Assembly: GCA_023145615.1 (NCBI GenBank)
Contig: JAGLDK010000009.1
Location: 1 to 35,630, forward strand
Source: Ichthyobacteriaceae bacterium
Lineage (GTDB): Bacteria; Bacteroidota; Bacteroidia; Flavobacteriales; JADGDT01
Length of the DNA stretch: 35,630 nucleotides
Reading direction: 5' to 3'
A model generated the notes under the pieces. The model had not been told where the DNA came from. It was given only the letters and a program-made list of their open reading frames with translations, and ran no database searches. This document shows, piece by piece, positions 9,467-18,959 of the stretch (the stretch's first letter is position 1; each line of letters starts with the position of its first letter). The translations under genes were made by a program, and so were the position numbers.

Positions 9467-9658
9467 ATGGAAATTCCAACTATCGTAGGAGCAGGATTAA
9501 TAGTTATCGGTGCCGGATTAGGTATTGGTAGAATTGGTGGGTCTGCAATGGATGCTATCGCACGTCAACCTGAAGCTTCAGGTAAAATTCAAACAGCTAT
9601 GCTTATTGCGGCTGCACTAATTGAAGGTATTGGATTTGCGGCATTATTTGCTTCATAA
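9467..9658 (+). CDS. atpE: F0F1 ATP synthase subunit c
   Basis: 63 aa; GAGLGIGRIGGSAMDAIARQPEASGKIQTAMLIAAALIEG. Confidence 0.95.
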   Translation: MEIPTIVGAGLIVIGAGLGIGRIGGSAMDAIARQPEASGKIQTAMLIAAALIEGIGFAALFAS

Positions 9659-9822
9659 TCTTAAACTTAAACAAAAAACAACTAGGCTGTAACGGTTGGT
9701 TATAGCCTATTGTTTGATTGTAAAAACATTACTTGCAGTATATTGTTAATTATATTTAAAATATTGTTTCAGCAATTTTACTGTTTATAGACTTAAATCA
9801 GAATTAGTTTAAAAAAATATAT

Positions 9823-10341
9823 ATGGAAAAGTTATTTGCAGATTTTTCATTAGGATTATTCGTTTTTCAATCTGCTATTTTTGTTGGATTGATTCTTTTG
9901 TTAAAGAAGTACGCTTGGATTCCTATACTTGATGCTGTTAATGAGCGTGAGGAAGGTATTAAGAGTTCTTTAGAATCGGCTGATAAGGCTAAAGAAGAAA
10001 TATTACAGCTTCAATTAGACAATAAAAAGATTTTAAAAGAAGCAAGAATTGAAAGAGATTCTATGATGAAAGAGGCTAGAGAAATGAAAGACAAAATCAT
10101 TAACGAAGCCAGAAATGAAGCTCAAGACGAAGCATCTAAATTAAAAGAGATTGCTAAGGCAGATATAAAGCACGAAACTATGGCTGCTATGACTGATCTT
10201 AAAAATCAAATTGCTGATTTATCAATTGATATTGCAGAAAAAATACTTCGTTCGGAACTTAAAGATAAAGAGAGTCATAATGCATTAATTGACGAACTTA
10301 TATCTGAAGGAGAAGATAAATTTACTCAGAAACAAAATTAA
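9823..10341 (+). CDS. atpF: F0F1 ATP synthase subunit b
   Basis: 172 aa; N-terminal TM plus long charged coiled coil; operon position. Confidence 0.93.
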   Translation: MEKLFADFSLGLFVFQSAIFVGLILLLKKYAWIPILDAVNEREEGIKSSLESADKAKEEILQLQLDNKKILKEARIERDSMMKEAREMKDKIINEARNEAQDEASKLKEIAKADIKHETMAAMTDLKNQIADLSIDIAEKILRSELKDKESHNALIDELISEGEDKFTQKQN

Positions 10342-10347
10342 ATAGTT

Positions 10348-10905
10348 ATGAGTAGAAATGCAGTTGCATACCGTTACGCAAAATCGTTGATGACCGTAGC
10401 AAGAAAACAAGATATACTTGAGGAGGTTTATCAAGATATGTTGCTTGTAAAAAACACACTTGAAGAAAATAAAAATTTTCTTGACTATATTGAAAGCCCG
10501 ATTGTAAAAACATCGGCTAAATTAGAAATAGCTGAAAAAATATTTTCTGGTAAAATTAACGAACTATCACTAAACTTTCTTCAACTTTTAGGAAAAAATG
10601 GAAGAGAGGGTTCGTATAGAAAAATTGTAAAGAGATTTGTTTTTCTTTATGATGAAATTAAAGGAATTGAAGTAGCTAAAGTAATTTCGGCAAAGGAACT
10701 TACTGATGATCAATTTAACCGTATTAAAATGCAGGTGGCTAAAATTACCGGTAAAATAATTGATATGGAAATTGAAATTGATTCGAAATTAATAGGTGGT
10801 TTTATACTTAAAGTTGGCGATTATAAATATGATGCCAGTGTAAAACGAAGCATGGAAAGATTACACCGTGAATTTAAAGGTAACCTTTATATATCTAAAA
10901 TTTAA
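10348..10905 (+). CDS. atpH: F0F1 ATP synthase subunit delta
   Basis: 185 aa; RYAKSLMTVA N-terminus and IGGFILKVGDYKYDASVKRSMERL C-terminus. Confidence 0.94.
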   Translation: MSRNAVAYRYAKSLMTVARKQDILEEVYQDMLLVKNTLEENKNFLDYIESPIVKTSAKLEIAEKIFSGKINELSLNFLQLLGKNGREGSYRKIVKRFVFLYDEIKGIEVAKVISAKELTDDQFNRIKMQVAKITGKIIDMEIEIDSKLIGGFILKVGDYKYDASVKRSMERLHREFKGNLYISKI

Positions 10906-11029
10906 AAACGGTTACTTATTATTGATTTTTAATTTTATACTTTTAACAGCGTTTTAAGGTATGAAATTAGCTAAATAACGGTATTTATATTAATAACATT
11001 ACCTTTTTAAGGTTATACTACACTTAATT

Positions 11030-12610
11030 ATGGCAAAAATTAAACCTGCTGAAGTTTCAGCAATATTAGAGGAGCAACTTACTAAACACAGGGTACAAGC
11101 TGAGTTGAACGAAACAGGTACTATACTACAAGTTGGAGATGGTATTGCTCGTGCTTACGGATTATCAACTGCCGAATATGGTGAACTTGTTGAGTTTGCA
11201 AATGGTTCGGAAGGAATGGTACTTAACCTTGAGGAAGACAATGTTGGTATTGTATTATTCGGCGATCCTTCGGAAATTAGAGAAGGAGATACGGTAAAGC
11301 GTACTAAACGTATTGCTTCAATTCAGGTTGGAGAGGAAATTGTTGGACGTGTAGTTAACACACTTGGAGATCCTATTGATGGTAAAGGACCAATTGGAGG
11401 AGAACTTATTGAAATGCCTATTGAGCGTAGAGCTCCGGGTGTTATTTATCGTCAACCAGTAGCAGAACCACTTCAAACTGGTGTAAAAGCTATTGACTCT
11501 ATGATTCCGGTAGGACGTGGTCAGCGAGAGTTGATTATTGGAGATAGACAAACAGGAAAATCTACTGTTGCTATTGATACCATTATAAATCAGAAAGAAT
11601 TTTACGATGCAGGAGAACCTGTTTATTGTATATATGTTGCAATAGGTCAGAAAGGATCGACAGTAGCAAACATTGCACGCGAGCTTGAAGAAAAAGGAGC
11701 AATGGCTTATACTACAATTGTAGCGGCTAATGCATCAGAACCGGCAGCAATGCAGTTTTATTCACCTTTTGCAGGTGCTGCAATTGGTGAATATTTTAGA
11801 GATACTGGTCGTCCGGCATTAATTGTTTTCGATGATTTATCGAAACAAGCAGTTGCCTACCGTGAGGTATCATTATTATTACGTCGTCCACCAGGACGTG
11901 AGGCATATCCAGGAGATGTATTTTACCTTCACTCAAGATTACTTGAGCGTGCGGCAAAAATAAATGCGAATGATGATATTGCTGCAGGTATGAACGATTT
12001 GCCTGAAGGTTTAAAGGGGAAAGTAAAAGGTGGAGGATCGTTAACGGCGCTACCTATTATTGAAACTCAAGCAGGAGATGTATCGGCATATATTCCAACA
12101 AACGTAATTTCTATTACCGATGGGCAGATATTTTTAGAGGGAGATTTATTTAACTCAGGAATTCGTCCGGCTATTAACGTAGGTATTTCGGTATCTCGTG
12201 TAGGTGGATCGGCTCAGATTAAAGCAATGAAAAAAGTTGCAGGTACTTTGCGTACCGATCAGGCTCAGTATAGAGAGCTTGAGGCTTTTGCTAAGTTTGG
12301 ATCGGATTTAGATGCAGCTACTTTAAATGTTATTGAAAAAGGTAGACGAAATGTTGAAATTCTGAAACAAGCCGAAGCTTCGCCTATGAAAGTAGAAGAG
12401 CAGGTTGCTATTATTTACGCAGGATCGAGAGGTTTACTTATGGATGTGCCAGTAAAAAAAATTAAGGAATTTGAAGTTGAATTTATCGAATACCTTAGAA
12501 ATAAAAATGCTGACACTTTAGGTGAACTAAAGAAAGGAAATCTTAGTAATGAGGTAGAAACTGCACTTAAAAATGCGGTTATTGAATTATCGGCAAAATA
12601 CAAAGGGTAA
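11030..12610 (+). CDS. atpA: F0F1 ATP synthase subunit alpha
   Basis: 526 aa; [10 protein letters not shown]-loop; [23 protein letters not shown]. Confidence 0.98.
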   Translation: MAKIKPAEVSAILEEQLTKHRVQAELNETGTILQVGDGIARAYGLSTAEYGELVEFANGSEGMVLNLEEDNVGIVLFGDPSEIREGDTVKRTKRIASIQVGEEIVGRVVNTLGDPIDGKGPIGGELIEMPIERRAPGVIYRQPVAEPLQTGVKAIDSMIPVGRGQRELIIGDRQTGKSTVAIDTIINQKEFYDAGEPVYCIYVAIGQKGSTVANIARELEEKGAMAYTTIVAANASEPAAMQFYSPFAGAAIGEYFRDTGRPALIVFDDLSKQAVAYREVSLLLRRPPGREAYPGDVFYLHSRLLERAAKINANDDIAAGMNDLPEGLKGKVKGGGSLTALPIIETQAGDVSAYIPTNVISITDGQIFLEGDLFNSGIRPAINVGISVSRVGGSAQIKAMKKVAGTLRTDQAQYRELEAFAKFGSDLDAATLNVIEKGRRNVEILKQAEASPMKVEEQVAIIYAGSRGLLMDVPVKKIKEFEVEFIEYLRNKNADTLGELKKGNLSNEVETALKNAVIELSAKYKG

Positions 12611-12701
12611 CAATTATTGTTTAATGTTATTTATTGCTAATTACATTATAAAATAAATAGTGTGTTTGCAATAAGTAACATTAAACTTATAAAATTAAAT
12701 T

Positions 12702-13562
12702 ATGGCTAATCTTAAAGAAATTAAAAACCGTATCACATCTGTTTCTTCAACCCGACAGATTACGAGTGCCATGAAAATGGTTTCTGCTGCAAAGCTAAAA
12801 AAGGCTCAGGATGCTGCGTTTAGTTTAAGACCTTATGCCGATAAACTTAAAGAAATAATACAAAGTATATCGTCGCAAGCCGATGATATATCCGAATTAG
12901 TTTATACTGAAGAAAGAGAAGTAAACAAGGTTTTGATTATTGCAATTTCTTCGAACAGAGGTTTATGTGGTGCGTTTAACGCAAATGTTGGTAAAAAGTT
13001 AAATCAAATAGTTGAAAGTAAATACAAAAACAATACAGTTGAAGTATTAACTATTGGTAAAAAAATAAATGATATTGCTAAAAAGCAGTATACAATTGTT
13101 GAAAATCAAAGCGAGCTATTTGAAGATTTAACTTACGAAAATACTGCAATTATTGCTGATTGGGTTATGAAAATGTTTGCACGTGGATCGTACGACAAGG
13201 TTGAAATAGTTTACAATAAGTTTAAAAATGCAGCAATGCAAATTTTAACAGAAGAGCAAATGTTGCCTATTGTTTCTGCCGAAAGTGAATCATCGGTTGT
13301 AAACGATTATATTTTCGAACCAAATAAAAAAGAAATACTTGTAAATTTAATGCCAACATCATTAAAAATACAATTGCATAAAGCTATTTTAGATTCGGTT
13401 GCAGCAGAGCATGGTGCCCGTATGACAAGTATGCATAAAGCAACAGATAATGCTACTGACCTTATTGGTGACTTAAAATTAACTTATAATAAGGCTCGTC
13501 AGGCATCTATTACCAACGAAATTTTAGAAATTGTTGGTGGTGCTGAAGCATTAAATGGATAA
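12702..13562 (+). CDS. atpG: F0F1 ATP synthase subunit gamma
   Basis: 286 aa; IKNRITSVSSTRQITSAMKMVSAAKL and RQASITNEILEIVGGAEAL. Confidence 0.97.
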   Translation: MANLKEIKNRITSVSSTRQITSAMKMVSAAKLKKAQDAAFSLRPYADKLKEIIQSISSQADDISELVYTEEREVNKVLIIAISSNRGLCGAFNANVGKKLNQIVESKYKNNTVEVLTIGKKINDIAKKQYTIVENQSELFEDLTYENTAIIADWVMKMFARGSYDKVEIVYNKFKNAAMQILTEEQMLPIVSAESESSVVNDYIFEPNKKEILVNLMPTSLKIQLHKAILDSVAAEHGARMTSMHKATDNATDLIGDLKLTYNKARQASITNEILEIVGGAEALNG

Positions 13563-13588
13563 AAAGGTTAATAATAGTTTACATAAAT

Positions 13589-13627
13589 AAAAAAGGGTTT
13601 GATATATAAAATATCAAACCCTTTTTT
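13589..13627. terminator. Bidirectional intrinsic terminator between atpG and the minus-strand barrel gene
   Basis: AAAAAAGGGTTTGATAT-ATAAA-ATATCAAACCCTTTTTT. Confidence 0.85.
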
Positions 13628-13652
13628 TTATAAAATTTGGTAAGTTTAACAA

Positions 13653-14075
13653 TTAAAACTTCATTGTTAAACCAATTCCCTCGTTATGTCCTAAGTTTCC
13701 ACCACCGGCTTCAATAAAAACACCCCACTTTTCGCTCCAAAACCATCTAGCACCAACTTGAAGACCTATATCAAATTTGGAATAATTTTTATAACTATTA
13801 TTTATACCAAAAGCATACCCAGCATTTGCACCTGCGTAAACATCAAACTGCTCGGGTAACTGCATTAAATTATCGAAATAATAATTTGCTTTAACACCTG
13901 CTGTTAACCAATTTAAACTATAGTTAGTTCCTGCAAAAGGTGCAACAGTAATATCTCCAGTAATAGGTATTTCATAATTTACACCTATAAAACCAAAATT
14001 TAATTGACTCCTAGCTTGTCCAAATGTAGCAACTGAAATAAACAGTACTGCTACTAAAAATAGTAATTTTTTCAT
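13653..14075 (-). CDS. Small outer-membrane beta-barrel protein
   Basis: Signal peptide MKKLLFLVAVLFISVATFGQ from an internal Met of ORF 13653..14108; alternating Gly/aromatic strands ending in F. Confidence 0.7.
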   Translation of the reverse strand: MKKLLFLVAVLFISVATFGQARSQLNFGFIGVNYEIPITGDITVAPFAGTNYSLNWLTAGVKANYYFDNLMQLPEQFDVYAGANAGYAFGINNSYKNYSKFDIGLQVGARWFWSEKWGVFIEAGGGNLGHNEGIGLTMKF

Positions 14076-14748
14076 TTGTAATAAATTTATGATTAATAAA
14101 TCTAACATTTAAGGTATAATGTAATATTTATTAGTTGATAGTGTTTCGATTAACGGTTTGTTTGTCGTTTATACTGAATGAATTTTTATTGATTTATGAT
14201 GCCAATCATGTAAAGATACGAAATTTATAATACATTGATAATTAATGAATTAGTACTTGTAGAGATGTAGTGTTTATATATTACATTAAGTCTGCAAGTG
14301 GTTTAGATATTACAAGTTGTAATGTGCGTTAGCATTGTAGCTCAGGAAAAAGTAACACAGGCGTATAATTAAATACGGTGAGTAATTTTTTTAAAATATT
14401 CTTAATGATAACATGCAGTACTGTTTTAGAATATAAACCCATTTGCGTATTTAAGATATTATAATAATGCGTTTAACATATTGTTATATAGTTATTTATC
14501 TATAAATTACATATATGTAATTAATATATAGTGAAATTTTATTTTTAGTAGATTTTACTTGTAGTCTGACGTAATAAACGTGCTGTTATATTTTATTATA
14601 ATAATTTTATTTGATAAAATTAAATACATCACCTAACAAGTTTTTAGCATCTAAATATGTTATAGCACTCAAATGGTTATTTAATTTTAATGATTTATTA
14701 ATAATTATAATTTAACGTACTGTTGAATTCTAATTTTTATTATGAACT

Positions 14749-16293
14749 ATGGAGAAAAAAGATATTAAAAAAGAAGGACAGTCATTTTTAGGAATACAAG
14801 CAAATCCGGGTGTATTTATACCATCGTTACTTATTGTTTTAGTTCTTGTAATAACAACATTAGTAGTAGGAGACCCTATGGCCGATTGGTTTGCAAGTGC
14901 TCAAGATGTAATATCTACAAATATTGGATGGGTTTTTATTCTTATACTGAACTTGCTGTTTGTGTTTTCGTTATTTTTAGGATTCGGAAAATACAGAAAT
15001 ATTAGGCTAGGAGGAGATGATGCAAAGCCCGATTTTACACTTAAAGGCTGGTTTGCAATGTTGTTTAGTGCTGGTATGGGTATTGGGCTTCTTTTTTGGA
15101 GTGTGGCCGAACCTATATCTCATTTCAATGAAAATCCCATGATTGATGCAAATTCTGAATTGTCTGAAAAAGCAACTTCTGCAATGAGTATTACATTTTT
15201 GCATTGGGGTATTCATGTTTGGGCTCTTTATGCTGTTGTTGCATTGGCATTGGCTTATTTTTCGTTTAACAAGAAACTGCCTTTAACAATTCGTTCAATT
15301 TTTTACCCAATATTAAAAGACCGTATTTATGGTAGAATCGGAGATTCAATTGATGTAATAGCTGTTGTTGCAACTTTGTTTGGACTTGCTACTTCTTTAG
15401 GATTAGGAGTTCAGCAAGTAAACGCAGGATTAACATATTTGTTTGGAATGCAAGATAATGCATACGTACAAATAGTATTAATAGTTGTAATTACTGCTGC
15501 CGCAACAATGTCGTTAATATTTGGGCTTGATAAAGGGATTAGAATTGTAAGCGAGTGGAATATGCGTTTTGCCTTAGCATTAATGATATTTATGTTGATT
15601 GTTGGTCCTACGTTATTTATTATGAAATCGTTTATACAAAGTATAGGTCATTATATTTACATATTTTTCGATCAAGGTTTTCATACCTATGCATATAAAA
15701 GTGTTGTAGGAGATAACGAATGGCAAAATAAATGGACTATTTTTTATTGGGCTTGGTGGATTTCATGGTCGCCTTTTGTAGGAGTGTTTATTGCCAAAAT
15801 TTCAAGAGGAAGAACTTTTAAAGAATTTATACTTGGAGTACTATTAGTGCCAACATTACTTACTTTTTTATGGATGTCGGTATTTGGTGGAAGTGCAATT
15901 TATCAAGAATTAATAGGGAATCATACCATTTCCGAAGCTGTAAATAATAATATTGCTACATCAATATTCTACATGTTAGAGCAGTATCCTTTTGTAAAAT
16001 TATCGTCAGGAATTGCAATTATATTAGTAGTTGGATTTTTTGTAACATCATCCGATTCAGGATCGTTTGTTGTTGATACTTTAACAGCAGGAGGAAGATC
16101 TGACGGACCAAAAAGACAAAAAATATTCTGGGCATCGTTACAAGGCGCAATTGCAGGAGCTTTACTTTTAGGAGGTGGTTTAACAGCTCTACAAACAGCA
16201 TCTTTGCTTACCGGTTTACCATTTGCTATAATACTTGTAATAATGTGTTATAGTTTCTATAAATCGCTTTCAGATGAGTTTGACGATAAGTAG
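14749..16293 (+). CDS. BCCT family (betaine/carnitine/choline) transporter
   Basis: 514 aa; GMGIGLLFWSVAEPISHF and WTIFYWAWWISWSPFVGVFIAKISRGRT are hallmark BCCT motifs. Confidence 0.95.
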   Translation: MEKKDIKKEGQSFLGIQANPGVFIPSLLIVLVLVITTLVVGDPMADWFASAQDVISTNIGWVFILILNLLFVFSLFLGFGKYRNIRLGGDDAKPDFTLKGWFAMLFSAGMGIGLLFWSVAEPISHFNENPMIDANSELSEKATSAMSITFLHWGIHVWALYAVVALALAYFSFNKKLPLTIRSIFYPILKDRIYGRIGDSIDVIAVVATLFGLATSLGLGVQQVNAGLTYLFGMQDNAYVQIVLIVVITAAATMSLIFGLDKGIRIVSEWNMRFALALMIFMLIVGPTLFIMKSFIQSIGHYIYIFFDQGFHTYAYKSVVGDNEWQNKWTIFYWAWWISWSPFVGVFIAKISRGRTFKEFILGVLLVPTLLTFLWMSVFGGSAIYQELIGNHTISEAVNNNIATSIFYMLEQYPFVKLSSGIAIILVVGFFVTSSDSGSFVVDTLTAGGRSDGPKRQKIFWASLQGAIAGALLLGGGLTALQTASLLTGLPFAIILVIMCYSFYKSLSDEFDDK

Positions 16294-16326
16294 TTTTATA
16301 AAATTGTTTTAATTTTTATTCAAGAT

Positions 16327-16376
16327 AAAAATAGGGAGTGTATAATATTTGATATTATACACTCCCTATTTTTTTA
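16327..16376 (+). terminator. Strong intrinsic terminator of the BCCT gene
   Basis: AAAATAGGGAGTGTATAATAT-TTG-ATATTATACACTCCCTATTTTTTT. Confidence 0.85.
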
Positions 16377-16533
16377 TGCTGACAACTGTAATTATACTGA
16401 TTCTTTTACAAATACCGTGGTTAGACAAATTATTATAATAGATATAGCGTTATCACTATTTTTTGATTATAACGTTTGTCACTTAGATTCAACTAATAAA
16501 TGCAACTTTTCTATTTAAAAAAAATATACATAA

Positions 16534-16567
16534 ATATAAAAGGGAAGATTTCTCTTCCCTTTTATAT
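16534..16567. terminator. Orphan terminator-like stem-loop in the BCCT/glmS intergenic region
   Basis: ATATAAAAGGGAAGA-TTTC-TCTTCCCTTTTATAT, 15-bp perfect stem. Confidence 0.6.
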
Positions 16568-16677
16568 AGTAAAATGTAGATTGCCACCTTAAATCGCCAA
16601 ACATAAAGTTGCAAATGAGTCATATTACTACAGAGCAACCATGTACTATTTATACAATACTAAACAATAAGATAGCC

Positions 16678-16720
16678 CAAAAAAAATAGTCTTGCTAAAA
16701 ACTAAATTAGCAAGACTATT
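16678..16720 (-). terminator. Intrinsic terminator of glmS
   Basis: AATAGTCTTGCTAA-AAACTAAA-TTAGCAAGACTATT with TTTTTT following on the minus strand. Confidence 0.75.
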
Positions 16721-16750
16721 AAATACAAAAAAAAACTGTTTTATAGTGTG

Positions 16751-18598
16751 TTATTCTACAGTAACCGATTTTGCCAGATTACGAGGCTGATCAACATTAC
16801 AACCTCTCATAATTGCAATATGATAGGAAAGTAATTGTAATGGAATAGTAGAAATTATTGTTGATAATTCTTCAGCCACCTGAGGCATCTCAATACAATG
16901 GTCTGCTATAGCTCTAATTGCTGTATCTCCTTTATTTACTACTGCAATAATTTTACCTTTTCGGGCTTTTAATTCTTGCACATTAGATAATATTTTTTCG
17001 TAATATCCCTTTTTTGTTGCGATAACTACCACAGGCATTTTTTCGTCAATTAACGCAATAGGACCATGTTTCATTTCAGCTGCTGGATAGCCTTCTGCAT
17101 GAATGTATGATATCTCTTTAAGTTTTAAAGCCCCTTCTAATGCCGAAGGAAAGTTATAACCTCTTCCTAAATACAAGAAATTAGGAGAGTCTTTATAAAC
17201 CTTAGCTATTTCTTTTATTGCTTCTTCTGATTTTAATGTTTCCTCAATTTTTTTAGGTATTTCTTGTAAATCTTTTAGTAACTCTTTAACTCTTGATTTT
17301 GAAAGCGCCCCATTTTCTTGCCCCAATTTTATAGCCATCATAGCAAGTACCGTAATTTGAGTGGTAAAAGCTTTTGTTGATGCTACTCCAATTTCTGGTC
17401 CGGCGTGGGTGTAAGTACCTGCATCTGTTTCTCGTGCAATTGTTGATCCTACAACATTACATACTCCGTAAACAAAAGCACCTTTTTCTTTGGCCATTTT
17501 TATAGCCGCTAATGTATCGGCAGTTTCTCCCGATTGCGAAATTGCAATTACAATATCTTTTTCGGTAATAATAGGATTTCTATATCTAAACTCACTACCA
17601 TATTCAACTTCTACCGGAATACGTGCTAAATCTTCAAACAAATATTCGGCAACCAAACCAGCGTGCCACGATGTACCACAACCAACAATAATTATTCTGT
17701 TAGCATTTTTAAATCGTTCAATATTATCTCTAATTCCAGATATAGATATTTTAGAATCTTTTAAATTAACCTTTCCCCTTAAAGTATCGGCAACAGCTTC
17801 TGGCTGTTCATGAATTTCTTTAATCATAAAATGGTCGTAACCACCTTTTTCAATTTGTTCAAGGTTAAGTTCTAATTCCTGAATATATGATTCGGTAATA
17901 GTACCGTCTTGTATTTTTCTAACTTTAATTTCTTCGTTTGGTTTAATAACCGCCATTTCACCATCCTCAAGGTAAATAGCATTTTTGGTGTACTCAATAA
18001 ACGGCGAAGCATCCGACCCAATAAAATATTCGCTAAAATTTTCTCCAATTCCAATAGCCAAAGGGCTACCAAGCTTGGCAACTACTAATTCTTCTTTTCT
18101 ATCAGTATCGTAAACAGCAATAGCATAAGCACCAATTATTTGTGTTAGGGCTAATTGTACAGCTCTACCAATGCTAATGTCGTTTTTAATTTTAATGTCT
18201 TCAATTAAATTAACAAGCACTTCGGTATCAGTATCACTATGAAAAACATAGCCTCTGCCAATTAATTCGGCTTTTATAGTATCGTAATTTTCTATTATAC
18301 CATTATGTATTAAAACAATTTTACCTGAGTTTGAAGCATGAGGGTGAGAGTTTCTATCGCTAGGCTCTCCATGAGTAGCCCAACGCGTATGTCCTATACA
18401 TATTGTGCCATGGGTGTTATGATTTTTAGCTTCATTTTCAAGCTCAATAACTTTACCTTGCTTTTTTATAACATTCATACTTCCGTTTGCAATTGCAACT
18501 CCGGCGCTATCATAACCTCTATATTCTAATCTTTTTAATCCATTAATTACAATTGGGTACGCTTTGCGATGTCCAATATATCCAACAATTCCACACAT
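16751..18598 (-). CDS. glmS: Glutamine--fructose-6-phosphate transaminase (isomerizing)
   Basis: 615 aa; MCGIVGYIGHRKA N-terminal glutaminase Cys; two SIS domains; C-terminal NLAKSVTVE. Confidence 0.98.
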   Translation of the reverse strand: MCGIVGYIGHRKAYPIVINGLKRLEYRGYDSAGVAIANGSMNVIKKQGKVIELENEAKNHNTHGTICIGHTRWATHGEPSDRNSHPHASNSGKIVLIHNGIIENYDTIKAELIGRGYVFHSDTDTEVLVNLIEDIKIKNDISIGRAVQLALTQIIGAYAIAVYDTDRKEELVVAKLGSPLAIGIGENFSEYFIGSDASPFIEYTKNAIYLEDGEMAVIKPNEEIKVRKIQDGTITESYIQELELNLEQIEKGGYDHFMIKEIHEQPEAVADTLRGKVNLKDSKISISGIRDNIERFKNANRIIIVGCGTSWHAGLVAEYLFEDLARIPVEVEYGSEFRYRNPIITEKDIVIAISQSGETADTLAAIKMAKEKGAFVYGVCNVVGSTIARETDAGTYTHAGPEIGVASTKAFTTQITVLAMMAIKLGQENGALSKSRVKELLKDLQEIPKKIEETLKSEEAIKEIAKVYKDSPNFLYLGRGYNFPSALEGALKLKEISYIHAEGYPAAEMKHGPIALIDEKMPVVVIATKKGYYEKILSNVQELKARKGKIIAVVNKGDTAIRAIADHCIEMPQVAEELSTIISTIPLQLLSYHIAIMRGCNVDQPRNLAKSVTVE

Positions 18599-18900
18599 AG
18601 TTTTTTGTATTTGTAAGTGATATTTTCATATCAATTTAAATTGTAATTGAGTTATACATATTAAAGTACGAAATTATTAGTTAAGTAATTTTTAAGGATA
18701 AGTTGCACATTTAGGGTTAAATACTATTGTGCAGAACTAAATAATAGTTATTACTTTATAATATACGGGTATTCAAATAGTTAGGTATTTATTGTGAAAT
18801 GGTGAACACGCACCTTTTTACAATAAATAATAATGGAAGAAATTTGGTGTAATTATTAAACTAATATAGTTTTCATTTTAGTAATAAAATATAAAACACG

Positions 18901-18934
18901 AAAAAACCCCAATACATACGAGTAAAGGGGTTTT
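18901..18934 (-). terminator. Intrinsic terminator downstream of the DUF4270 gene
   Basis: AAAACCCC...GGGGTTTT with A/T-rich flanks. Confidence 0.6.
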
Positions 18935-18959
18935 GATATTAAAGTGTATTTTCTTAAAA

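Noticed and set aside
9467-9658. Na+-coupled c subunit
   Set aside because: The helix-2 carboxylate is followed by Gly (IEG), not the ES/ET context of known Na+ rings; H+ coupling is more likely.
17490-17813. 107-aa + strand ORF antisense to glmS
   Set aside because: Lies wholly inside a highly conserved glmS coding region; shadow ORF with no independent support.
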